From: Arion vulgaris
Lineage: Eukaryota; Mollusca; Gastropoda; Stylommatophora; Arionidae
Reading direction: 5' to 3'
Assembly (NCBI GenBank): GCA_020796225.1
Contig: CM036756.1
Span: forward strand, 41,969,398 to 42,033,397
DNA length: 64,000 nucleotides
A program made the position numbers and the translations under genes. Shown piece after piece: positions 44,868-54,851 of the stretch (its first letter is position 1; each line of letters begins with the position of its first letter). The notes below the pieces were generated by a model. That model was not told the DNA's origin. It ran no database searches and worked only from the letters and a program-made list of their open reading frames with translations.

Positions 44868-45500
44868 AATAAAGTAGCACAGGGCTGTCCAGCCCCCGGA
44901 GTCCAATCCTAGAACACAATACTCTACCACAGGTGGAGCATACGTGATCAAGGTTAGACATATGGGTGTTGTGTGTTCTATTTTTTCGCGCAGCTCGTTT
45001 TCTCTGTGCCTCTTGTGTTGTCACATTTAGCGATCTTGCGCCAGGGTTTCTCAGCAAGTGGTGTCTATATCGAAGCATTTCAGAGAAACTTTAAAAGTGT
45101 CTTTAAAGCGTTTTTTCTGTCCAACAGCTGAACGTCTGCCCCCGTTAAGCTCTATTATACATCAACGTGACCTGCCCATCTCACTTGGCTTTCTGTTGTG
45201 TTGACTCTCGGGATATATAATCTTATGAAGACTTTGGTACTTGCAATTCTGTCCTGCCAGTTTATTTTTAGCAGTCTGCATAGACAGCTTATGTGGAAGT
45301 GGTTTAGTTTTCTTGCGTGTCTGCTATACCCTGTCCATGTTTAGCAGCTACCAGCGTGGTTAGCACTATGGCCCGGTAACTTTCAACTTTGTGGCTACGC
45401 GCATCCCCTTCCGCTCCCACACCGTAACCTTCCGATCGCACTTCCGATCGCAACACTAGCTTTGGATATCCTATTGCTGATCTAATCCTACAATGTCCTT
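44868..45500 (-). mobile_element. Zinc-finger LINE, 3' part (second copy)
   Basis: Minus-strand relic of the family at 50487-51913. It has the C-terminal C2H2-like motif DHVCSTCGRVLCSRIGL (first Cys pair present, His pair lost), QRKRAARKNRTHNTHMSNL, and upstream the degraded region before it (tail of the RT protein, to about 45490). Frameshifts and a truncated 3' UTR show it is dead. Confidence 0.75.
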
Positions 45501-45789
45501 TTCTATTTCATCTTTTTCAATTTTCTGAGCCTTTGATGTTTGTTGCTGTCGATGTACCTCTGAAGTCGGAGAAGGCATGCCTGTATGGTGGGGGCCGCTG
45601 ATAATAAGGAAAGCAGGTCTTCATGCAAAAATCAGTCAGAAGTACCGTTATCAGGCTCTTTGACTACGCCTGAATTCATAACGAGCGAGAGAAGAAGAAG
45701 AAGATTGCTGCTGATATCTCCTGCTTTCATTCATCTCTGTTCTGTGGTCACATGCACATCCGCAGGGACAACGTCACGTAAGGGTCAGT
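45500..45789. other. Unassigned stretch
   Basis: Nothing recognised apart from a gaagaagaagaag run at 45692-45704 that might be the tail of an unidentified retroposon. Confidence 0.4.
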
Positions 45790-47600
45790 GAGCTGGTTCT
45801 CATTAAGACCCTACCCCACCTCCTCGTGGTGACACTGGAAACAGACAACGGCTCTTATCTGGCTAAGTGAGTAGCGATCGAGGGAGAGCTACTCTGGTAT
45901 AAGTAGTGGTGCAAGAGCAGTTACGCTATACAAGATCTACTCGCAACGCAGACGAGCAGAATCCCAGAGTGACTGTTTCTGCACGTTTCTCCCGACAGAA
46001 AGTAAAAAACTGAATACATAAAATACGAATCGTAAGAATTGACAAGGTACGAGTCGTCAGGAGACTCATGTTCCCTAGAAACAATGGTTGCACCACATTT
46101 GTCAGCTCTCGGTAAGAATCGGTGGGAAAAGATGCAATGTGTCGTGACGATACAAGGGAATATTGCAGTAAAATCCGTACCAGAGGCCAAGCGCAGATAC
46201 ATTTATTGGATAAGGTTGGTCGAGCGCAAATCCTAAAGTTGCGTTCTTGTGCCTAACGAAAATACTTCCTCTGGAACAACTGGGCACTGTACAGTTGCAC
46301 TGATAACTAACATCCACGGGAAAAAAAACAGCAGCTGGCGATATTGGCAAGCGCAAAATGTAAGTTGCTTTGATAGCGACTAATGAAACGACCCTTTGGA
46401 TTATTTGTGTGCTTTCTCAGTCCAGTGTCACCCGGGGACAGGGATAATGCAGAGTAGAAACTGCAAATTGCCAAGTGTCGATACACGTCTCGAAAAGGTT
46501 GAGAATGTTCCTACTCCGGAATTAACTCACAGGGGCTAGAAAAATAAAGCCGACAGTGTAAAGGTACCACAGATCGTCCAAATCCAAACATTTGCGAATG
46601 TCGACACTTTTCACGGTGACCTACACGAGTAGGATGTCATCCCAGGCTCAGATCAAACGAAAGGCCAATCAAACAGCCATAACCCGATCAAGCGAGTGAC
46701 AAGCTTATGTGTTCCTAATGGCTGAAAATGTTCCTAATCCGCAACGATTTCACATATTCAGAAAGGACGCATAGTGTAGACTTACTCTTGGACGAAGAAC
46801 ATAAAACCCAAATATACGGCAAAAAATGATTGTTAAAGAGCAATGAACCCACGAAACGGCCGGCAAGTGACCGTTCCAATGACCAGTCCTAGAAGGGTTT
46901 TAAATGTTCCTAAACCGGAACGACCTCATCCAGTCAGAAAATATACAAAAAAAGTAAATGCTCTTTGGCGAAGATCCAAGCCAAAATATAAATAATAATA
47001 ATAATAATTCCTCTCGTACCGTTATACGTTACACAGGGCCTGCAAGTAATTTCTCCATACCGCTCTATCCTGGGCAACTCGCCCAATCTCCTCCATGGAA
47101 CTGAGACCGATATTTCCTGCCTCTCTCAGCAAAGTTCGCTTCAGGGTCTCCCTAGGTCGACCTCTTTCTTGAACCCTTTGCCTCCCACTTCAATGCCTGC
47201 TTTGATATTCGTTGATCATTTCTCCTCAAAGCCAAAATATACGGCATTGTAAAGATCATTAAAAAAGTGTTTATCATACGATGCAAAAAGGAACACCGCA
47301 CTCAGTCAGTAAAGAATGCAAAGTATAAAAGGCTCTTTGGTGAAGATACAAGCCCAAATATACTGCTATAAATGAATCATGAAAAAAGAATTATACAGCG
47401 AAGGGGAAGAAAGTGTTTGACTGTCAGCAAGACAGACTCGAACATTTCCTAAGCCGAACACTTCTTTTTCTCATGCGTTCGTCCTACATCAGTAGGGAAC
47501 TAGCTAGGGCGTAATGTTCTAACCGTTCTTGACAAAGAATGTTTATATATCACAATAAGAATTATCAAAATGGTCGAGAAGAACGAACGAAACAAACAAA
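45790..47600 (+). repeat. Unclassified retroposon family D, copy 3
   Basis: The head (gagagctactctggtataag near 45880, then tcccagagtgactgttt) and body (gcaatgtgtcgtgacgatac, ctgcaaattgccaagtgtcg, gaatgttcctactccgg) are collinear with copy 4 at 52640-53705. The body holds a repeated module of about 150-200 bp (aatgttcctaa-ccg-aacga, then ctctttgg-gaagat, then cccaaatatac) seen near 46730, 46905 and 47330. The 3' end near 47520-47600 matches the 3' end of copy 5. An RTE fragment is nested at 46991-47228. Confidence 0.7.
46978..47241 (-). mobile_element. RTE-2 3'-end fragment nested in retroposon D, 13-bp target duplication
   Basis: Insertion 46991-47228 (238 bp) with an (att)n tail, read as aataataataataataatt on the plus strand, and the coding end of the RTE-2 protein. 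It is flanked by perfect aagccaaaatata at 46978-46990 and 47229-47241. Closely similar to the long copy at 62160-62400, so a late insertion. Confidence 0.9.
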
Positions 47601-48182
47601 AAAGTATATGTTCTTAGTACAATTTTATCTATCCCTTGTTTTCGTAGTCTACCTTGTTGTCTTTTCACGTTCATACTTTTTGTATATACAATTTTAGTCT
47701 TTCTTTTCTCTGCCATTTTTTTCAATATACATTATCCATTGTTTTATATTAACTTTGATGAATGTGACAACTAATGACGTTTTAAACACTTTATGAAAAT
47801 CTTTATTGCTTCTCATTCTCCATTATCCACTACTATCATCCTTGCTGTGTCCAAAGGTTTGTTTTAAGACTCTGGTTTCACACATCTGTAATAATGTATC
47901 CTCTTATCTTGTCATTCTCCAGATTTCATAATTACACAGAACAACTGGTATTTTGTAGTTTTGAATATTATGATCTTGGTGTAAAGAGACAGAGACTTAT
48001 ATTTTAGCAAGCGTTGTAGGGAAAAGTAAACCTTATTTCCTGATTCTATTGTAGACTTTATATCGTCTCTTTTTATGTTGGAACTGAAATTGTCCTTTAT
48101 TTTATTTATTTTATTTTACAACAAAAGCAAAAAAACAATTACATATAGATTACAGTATAACATATATATGTATCTACTTTAC

Positions 48183-48448
48183 CTGATAACTGCTGTTACT
48201 GAAAACATAAAGTCTGTAACTGTGTGCACTGTTATAAAGATGTTTCCACTGTTCAGTGCTTGTCCCTGGCGTTTCATCGCAATAAGAAATGTTGAGTTTA
48301 AAATGATACCAACACATGCAAAAAGTTAATAAAACGAAATTAATGAGGACTTCAAAATATAGAACTCACAAGAGACAACATTTTGCGGCACATAAGATTG
48401 AATGAAAGGGACACAAGTTTTGTTCTTTTCTGCTGCCATCCCTGACAT
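48183..48448 (-). pseudogene. 7TM receptor copy 2, exon 1 (broken)
   Basis: Paralog of 11146-11405. It starts MSGMAAEKNKTCVPFIQSYV with an ATG at 48446-48448 (copy 1 has a leucine codon there) and ends tatcag|gtaaag, so the splice donor is kept. Compared with copy 1, three single-base deletions fall within about 50 bp over TM1 (around 48315-48360). The first shifts the frame and exposes a TAA after SLISFY, about residue 40. The three deletions together restore the original frame for TM2. As read, the product would end before TM1 is complete. Confidence 0.75.
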
Positions 48449-48449
48449 T

Positions 48450-48880
48450 AGTATTGTGATCGATAAACACTAATATAATACCAGGTAGTTAAATAGCAAT
48501 GTTTTCTTTATTATCCAGGAATAATTGCCCCGTCACAGTTTGAAGACTGAAGACATTGATAATCATCTCACGACTATATGGGAATAAATTACAAAGAAAT
48601 ATCACATACAATAAATGGAAAATATAATAATCAACATGATATATAACCAAAAGGATTTATATAAACTTGATTTCCTCACTGTATCTATATATATATGGCC
48701 TTTTTCGTCTTTACAGAGGTTAATTGGCAAGTGTTTTACTGTGACAACCTCTGAGTTTTCGCTTTTCTCTCTTGTCGTTCAGTACATAAGTATCTTCTCA
48801 AATGACTCTGCGCCCCTCATATTCATGGAGTCTGATATTCTAATTGAATGTGCAGCTTAATTTTCAGCCACCGACCTGAT
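48450..48880. other. Unit B upstream flank of receptor copy 2
   Basis: Collinear in part with unit A 11420-11490 and 11745-11920, minus the SINE. No promoter element could be assigned with confidence. Confidence 0.5.
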
Positions 48881-49700
48881 GTCAACAGTAATGTGCACAT
48901 ATATAATATTTAAAACAAACATGTAGCTATGATTTAATGTACACAGTCATACTGTATACAAATACATGCATTTATGATCTAATGTGCACAATCCTACTGT
49001 ATAAAAATACATACATTTATGATTTAATGTTCAAGTTACACTGTAACCGAAAGCATGTAGTTATGATCAAATGTGCATAGATTTAAAGTATTAAAAAAAG
49101 AGAAGTTATTATCTAACGAATATTCCATTTGGCATTAATTTTTTATTTTATTTTTAAATTGATATTTCATCATTTTGTACGAATGAGCATGCAATAATTT
49201 CTCTTGCACAAATGTTGCATCGGACAAGATTGTATCATACTTATTATGGTTCGTGAGGTTACTGTTTCAGTTGCTTGTTATTAATTATGAGGTTTTGAGA
49301 GATTGACATGACTTCGAGAAAGGGCATAACGGTACTGACCCTATACGAACACACAAACAGGCCTGCAAGAAAATAACAGGAACAACGGGTGTCATTCTGG
49401 TAACAATCAGATTTGTGATCAAAAAGAGAAACGAAACGGAATCTATTTTACCAAAACGTAAAGGAAAATGTGGTCTAAACAAGGTAAACCCACACCGGAG
49501 ACGACTCCTACTGAACACAGGAAAGTATAGAATCTCTTTGAAAAACGAGTAACCCATTAAAATGGGAACTGGGGAGGCGGAAATGGAAATCAGTTCTTCT
49601 ACGTTCGTAAACGACTCCTGGAAGTTGGTCGTAAATCTAAACGTTATGTCAAATAAAATAAAATACTTCTGACCACAGCAATGAAACAAACGCGTTTTAA
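48880..49700. repeat. Unit B counterpart of 12690-13930, with diverged 45-bp repeats
   Basis: 48880-49095 has four or five diverged units around taatgtgcaca and tactgtat-aaaatac. The rest matches 13330-13930 of unit A. It shows an older, short state of the array. Confidence 0.75.
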
Positions 49701-49950
49701 ATGAAAAATGAAAATCGTGGCATATCCCAAAGGACGTAGCCATCAACCACAGTAAACAAGTCGTTGATTTTCTAGGCACCACTTATACGTTCAGTAGTTG
49801 CCATTGCTTTCTGAACGGGTGGCGCCATCGTCCTTTGTTAAAATCAACGGAAACAATTTGCAAGCAAACTGTCCGCAGCGTGATTCGAACTCAGAACGTC
49901 GGGGTTAATAGACAGAGTCACTAACCCTAGGCCACGAAAGCGTTTTAAAT
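49692..49950 (-). mobile_element. tRNA-derived SINE (type B), copy 2, with 11-bp target duplication
   Basis: Insertion 49703-49939 between perfect gcgttttaaat at 49692-49702 and 49940-49950. Minus strand: head cgtggcctagggttagtgac (A box) and ctgagttcgaatcacgc (B box, 49881-49891). The body is shared with 11491-11745, and it ends ccacgattttcattttt. Confidence 0.9.
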
Positions 49951-50221
49951 AGTAACATTTAAAAATAGAGAAAAGGTGAAGAAAAATGCATGCCAATAAT
50001 GAAAGCCATTTTATGTGCAAGGTGTTTTGTCACAGCCATTCTTTGACTGATTTTAACTGTCAAAAATATGCCGTTTGTCCTTGCCAACAACAATCTCTGC
50101 CGAAGCTAGAGACGATGCAAGTATGCAATGCTTTTTGTGCTTTTTTGTCAATTCAAACCACCCACACATATAACTCTCTTTGCTTCACCAAGAAACCAAT
50201 TAGATTCCCTGTGTTTCAATT
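49951..50221. other. Unassigned, possibly piggyBac 3' remnant
   Basis: It lies directly downstream (minus sense) of the transposase relic. A plus-strand cysteine-rich open frame is present but in the wrong orientation for the transposase. No firm call. Confidence 0.3.
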
Positions 50222-50486
50222 TCAGTTCGTTGAGACCTTGCGGAAGCTTTTTCTATTGGACATGACAGTGCCATTAACATAAATGTCCATGTCAAGGAGA
50301 TAAGGGATAACTGGAAGAGAAGTGTAGTACCTATCAGCAAAGATGGTATGACCTTTATCAATATTCTTCAGCAAAGTCTGACAAACTTTAACAGCATGCA
50401 ACCCATCTTTATCAACTTCAGGAGCATTTGAGGTCTCTTTACCAAAGTAGAGAAGGTTGTTGTACATGTATCCATTTCATTAATTA
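50222..50486 (-). pseudogene. PiggyBac-type transposase, catalytic-domain fragment
   Basis: Minus-strand frame reading MYNNLLYFGKET, GLHAVKVCQTLL, KGHTIFADRYYTSLPVIPYL and YVNGTVMSNRKSFRKV. The GH-IFADRYYTS block holds a catalytic Asp of the DDD set, and the GLH and GT--NRK motifs are typical of piggyBac (DDE_Tnp_1_7) proteins. The earlier part of the same relic is at 51927-52122, separated by an inserted LINE. The piece with the SIDE-type first catalytic Asp is missing. Confidence 0.8.
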
Positions 50487-51926
50487 TAATAGCCGTCCAT
50501 CGCAAGCGATGATGACAACAATCTCAGACGTGTACTGTTGCACCTCTCTGGTGTGTGCGGAGGTGACTGTAGAGTCCAATCCTAGAACAGAATCCCCGAC
50601 CACAGGTGGGGCATACATGATCAAGGTTAGACATGTGCGTGTTGTGTGCTCTGTCTTTTCGCGCTGCTCGTTTTCTCTGTGACTCAACAATACGATGATT
50701 CTCAGCTATTCGGGTTCCTCTTTTGTTGTTACAGCGCCACATTTGGCGATCTTGCGCAAGGATTCCCAGCACGTATTGTCTATATCGAAGCATTTCAGAG
50801 ACACTTTAAGAGTGTCTTTAAAGCGTTTTTCTGTCCACCAGCTAAACGTCTGCCCCTTCAAGCTCGCCATACATCAACTGTTTTGGGATGCGTTTATCAG
50901 GCATTCGAGCAACGTGACCGACCCATCTCAGTTGGGCCTTCTGCAACAGGGTGTTGACGCTTGGGATCTTTGCTCTTGTGAGGACTTCGCTGTCTGGAAT
51001 TTTGTCCTGCCAGTTTATTTTTAGTATTCTGCGTAGACAGCTTGTGTGGAAATGGTTTAATTTTCTTGCGTGTCTGCTATACACTGTCCATGTCTCGCTT
51101 GCGTACAGCAGCGTTGTTAGCACTATGGCCTGGTAAACTTTCAGCTTTGTGACTATGCTTATCCCTTCCGTTCCCACACAGTGACACGTAACCTTCCGAA
51201 CGCAGCACTGGCTTTGGATATCCTATTGTGGACCTCAGAATCTATGTTTGCCGATCTGGATAGGAGGCTGCCAAGATAACAAAGTTGTCCGTTGACTGGA
51301 GACGCTGGTGTTTAATGTTGATGACTGGATCGTAGTACTGTTCTCTAGGGCAGGCTGGAACATGACCTCTGTTTTTGGTGTTAATGGTGAGGCCAAACCT
51401 ATCACAGGCCATTGAGAACTTGTCCATGTAAGTCTGCATTTCTTCCTCAGAGTTGGTAGCGAGGGCACAGTCATCAGCAAACAACAGGTTTGAGATAGTT
51501 GATTCTTTTACCTTGGTGGAGGATTTTAACCTCCGAAGATTGAATAGGTTACCGTCTGTCCTGTATCTAATCTTTACCCCATGTTCGTCGCCTTCCCAAA
51601 AGACATCCGTGAGCATGGCAGCAAACATCATGCTGAAGAGTGTTGGGGCCAGTACACAGCCCTGTTTGACGCCGTTGGTGACATGGAAGGCTTCCGACAG
51701 CTCCCTTCGTCAAGTACACGTGCCATCATGCCCTCGTGAAACTGTTGGACGATCTTGATGAATTTCCTTGGGCATCCAAATTTTCCATGATCTTCCATAG
51801 ACCCTCCCTGTTAACCGTGTCGAAAGCCTTTGTCAGATCGACAAAGACCATATAGAGGTTACGGTGCTGCTCTTGGCATTTCTCCTGTAGTTGGCGAGCA
51901 GCAAATATCATGTATTTCATTAATTA
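50474..51926 (-). mobile_element. Zinc-finger LINE inserted in the piggyBac relic, 13-bp target duplication
   Basis: Element 50487-51913 (minus, 5' truncated) between perfect atttcattaatta at 50474-50486 and 51914-51926. Minus order: FAARQLQEKCQEQ, YMVFVDLTKAFDTVNREGLW (motif A), NLLFADDCALATN (motif C, about 51460-51490), LKVYQAIVLTTLLYASETWT, FHTSCLRRILKINWQDKIPD, QLRWVGHVARMPDKRIPK, QRKRAARKDRAHNTHMSNL, and a C-terminal C2H2 finger DHVCPTCGRGFCSRIGLYSH plus LRTH. This architecture is common in a widespread animal LINE group. I leave the clade open. Motif B region and several frames are broken. Confidence 0.85.
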
Positions 51927-52130
51927 AATGGTTCTGGAAGGGATATAATGCACACTGGTAGCTACCAACCATAGCATTCAAGCACGGTTCAATTGTGTGT
52001 TTTGATACCGCTCCAGGTTCACTAACGTGAAGTATTATGTGATATATTGCCTTAAATCTACTTCTATTAGGGAACACCTGGATAACAAATGCTGCAAACC
52101 AAAATGTAGAGTCTTGGTCCAATAATCTCG
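51927..52130 (-). pseudogene. PiggyBac-type transposase, N-terminal-side fragment
   Basis: Minus-strand reading VFPNRSRFKAIYHIILHVSE, TIEPCLNAMVGSYQCALYPF and NHLINE. This corresponds to the RF--I---LH, I-P and Y-P---L-IDE blocks before the first catalytic Asp of piggyBac transposases. It continues, after the inserted LINE and a deletion, at 50486-50222. No terminal inverted repeats or TTAA sites were identified. Confidence 0.65.
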
Positions 52131-52635
52131 AATTCTAGGCCACCTGTCTAGACCCGTAACAATTAGCAAGGCCAGATATCTGTTAGATCTCTCTTCTTAG
52201 TTTGTTGGTACACATGATGCATACACAGTCTGTTTCTTGATAAACACTGTAGCAAGTTTCTCCATTATTTTAAATATTGCATAATCATTGATAGAAATAA
52301 TGAGGTTGTCATATTTGCATATATGCCTTGGTTTGCGCAATTGCATGACGGGATATTAGTGACAGAACGCCTAGCATATCTCATATTCACAATGGGAGTA
52401 CCTCTAGTGTAACCAAGGACTAAACGCCTAACTTTTATCTGAATACCTTCGAATCATTAACATTATAATCTTGATATCGTGAGAATACAGAGTCGGTAAT
52501 CTACCACGTACATAACCAGCTGATCGAACAAAAGTACTAGTAGTCTCTGCTCAAGGTGTACGGCTACTATAACTTTAAGAGCCGCAATACCACGCTTGCA
52601 ACATTGTATCGTTTGTTCAACATGGTATTGGAAAG
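52131..52635. other. Unassigned stretch
   Basis: May include more decayed piggyBac sequence, but no motif could be read. No other feature. Confidence 0.35.
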
Positions 52636-52639
52636 ATAG

Positions 52640-53705
52640 ACTACGACCGGGGTCAAAGGATGCAATTCTAGGGACAACGGCGAGCCGGGATTAGTGAGCT
52701 GGTACTAATCATGATCCTACCCATCCTCCACGTGGTGACCTTGGAAACAGACATAGGATCTGTCTGACAAAGCGGGAAGGGATCGAGGGAGAGCTACTCT
52801 GGTATAAGTATTGATGCAAGTAGTTATGTTATAGGAGATCTACTCGCAAGATAGACGAGAAGAATCCCCTAGTGACTATCTCTGCACATCTCTCACGGTC
52901 GACGGAGAAAGCGAAAAAAATTTGTAAAACGAATCGTATAAAATTGACAAGGTACGAACCAACAAGAGGAAAATATTCACGTGCCCTCAAGTAATGGTGG
53001 CAACGCTTTTGCCAATTTCTCGGCAAGGATCGTCGGAAAAGATGCAATGTGAAGTGCCGACAGAAGGGAAAATTGCAGTTAACTTCGTACAAGAGGTACT
53101 GTGGACAGAAGCGTATATATATCTATTGGGTAAAGTTAGCGGAGTGCATATCCTCTGCAGCCCACTGTTTCCCGGGGACAGGGAAAGGCAGAGTTGAAAC
53201 TGCAAATTGCCAAGTGCCGACACGCGCCTCGAAAAGGCTGAGAATGTTCCTATTCCGAAATAAACTCAACGTAGTCAGAAAAGTAAGGCCGACATTGTAA
53301 AGATTTGACAGGCTGTTAAACTCTAAACAATGGCGAAGGCCGATACTTTTCAAGGTGTGTTGCACGAGTAAGATGCCGTCCGAGGACGAGCTTATGTACC
53401 CCAAAAAGACTGAGAAATGTTCCTTATCCGGAACGACCTCACATAGTCATAAAAGGTGCACAGCTCTTTGGCGTAGATCATAAAGCCCAAATATACGGCG
53501 AAAGATGATCGTAAAGAGCAATTCTAGGGCAAGCTACCCTAGTAAATAAAATGCTGGCAATACGTCGAATGTGCTGGCATAGTCACCATAGACGCATAGC
53601 TGGCACAACGCAAAATTCGCTCCTTAGCTCAGATCACATACAAACCACAAAAAGTGGAGTAATAAGTGGTCGGAATGGAGCGTTCGTGGAAGAAGAAGAT
53701 TTCGA
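52640..53705 (+). repeat. Unclassified retroposon family D, copy 4
   Basis: Head ggggtcaaaggatgcaattc (52648 on), then the gagagctactctggtataag landmark near 52792, body landmarks as in copy 3, and the 3' part shared with the type C SINE (ctggcacaacgcaaaattcg, ctcagatcacatacaaacca, ggaatggagcgttcg), ending in a gaagaagaag tail at 53690. It is about 1.05 kb and the most complete head-to-tail copy. No ORF is conserved with other copies. Confidence 0.7.
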
Positions 53706-54055
53706 TAAAAGGCTATTCTGAGATATCGCAGCCTGTCAAAGCACTCGATGCTCTGTCCCTCAAAGTTGACTCCGGATAGGTCAACCTTGTCTATAGAATT
53801 ATTCAAAGAGCACTACAACATACGCGCCTTTTCATGATTGACCTGGGAGAGAGACTCTCTACACAAACGCGAAATGGTATGCAATTTTTTCTGAATATCT
53901 TCAACCATCTCTCGTCTCTCTACCTCAACATATCTCGCCTTCTACATATTAAGATGTCATCTGCAAAAGTCGACGCCCAACACAATCTGGCTGGCTGAAT
54001 TTTAGCTATATTTGTTGTGTAAATATTAAACAGCACGGTTGATAGAGGAGAAACT
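53690..54055 (-). mobile_element. LINE reverse-transcriptase fragment (I/jockey-like)
   Basis: Minus-strand reading VSPLSTVLFNIYTTNIAKIQ, then STFADDILICRRRD (motif C, about 53950-53975), a degraded middle, then VDLSGVNFEGQSIECFDRLR and YLRIAF. The order motif B remnant, motif C, YLGI-like block is that of the RT palm. 5' truncated, with frameshifts. Confidence 0.65.
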
Positions 54056-54057
54056 TT

Positions 54058-54850
54058 TAAGTGATTAATAAACTCAACGTTGCAATAAATATTATAATTT
54101 TTGAACCAAGTGAACCAAACTCTAGACTAATAAATACCGTTGTTAAAATGACGTGGCAGATTGCGTTGTCAGATGTCAGTAAAGAAAGAAAAGAGAGACG
54201 ATGATATCAATGATAAGAAGGAAAGTAAAAGATATATGACCGATAAAATGTTATTATCAATCAACGTAATGAAACTTATCTAGGTTAAAAAACAATGGAA
54301 TTGATGGAGAGTTTCAAAATTGTAAAATTCCTCTGAAAGATGACATCAAACAATACTTAAGAGGCATCCTAGAAATTAAAGCCGAATCTTCAAGTCAATG
54401 ATCCCTTATGGCAAATGAGACATTGATTTGTATAACGACCTGAATTCAACAAGACTAGAAGACAACTAATCTCCTGGAACGGGTACGTATATCTTATCAA
54501 GTGTATCTTGAACTTTGTGAGACGGTTCTTGAAGTTAAGGTAAGCATCCTTAAGTGACAGCTAAGTGCAATTGTAACGTTTTCGTTGAGAGTGTTAAGTG
54601 TGTGGATAATGTAACCTAGAACAAACCGCGGATGTAATTTACAGTTTCCCCGATCTCTTGACCTTAGCCGTGCAACATCTTGTTATATCTATAATATACC
54701 GTGAGACTAAGAAATCGATTAACTCTTCCAATATTATTTTATCTTACCAAAAGTGATAATACTTTTATGAAGGTTTATGACAATGGTGAAAACATTTATT
54801 ATCATTTTTCTTTTTTTTTCAGTTAGCAATCAAGATGCAAACAGTATTTT
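54058..54850. repeat. Unit C fragment, inverted relative to unit A
   Basis: Reverse complement of 14075-14880 with moderate divergence. The right edge is where the (gaa)n tail of D copy 5 begins. Together with 63905-64000 it indicates a third, inverted unit that runs out of the window. Confidence 0.75.
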
Positions 54851-54851
54851 A

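Larger units (their letters stand above)
31290..49700. repeat. Duplication unit B (receptor-bearing)
   Basis: Direct paralog of unit A (landmark pairs are given there). It is about twice as long because of a 57-bp array, a 4.2-kb nimbus-like LINE, a 2.2-kb RTE-like LINE, a D retroposon and LINE fragments that unit A lacks. Conversely, it lacks several SINE and RTE insertions and the large 28-bp and 53-bp arrays of unit A. Confidence 0.85.

Noticed and set aside
49986..50282. Cysteine-rich 98-codon plus-strand open frame
   Set aside because: It overlaps the piggyBac relic on the opposite strand and has no second copy. Probably chance.
50524..50793. C2H2 zinc-finger protein gene
   Set aside because: The finger is the C-terminal end of a LINE protein: the element boundaries and 13-bp target duplication enclose it, and a second copy lies at 44868-45500.
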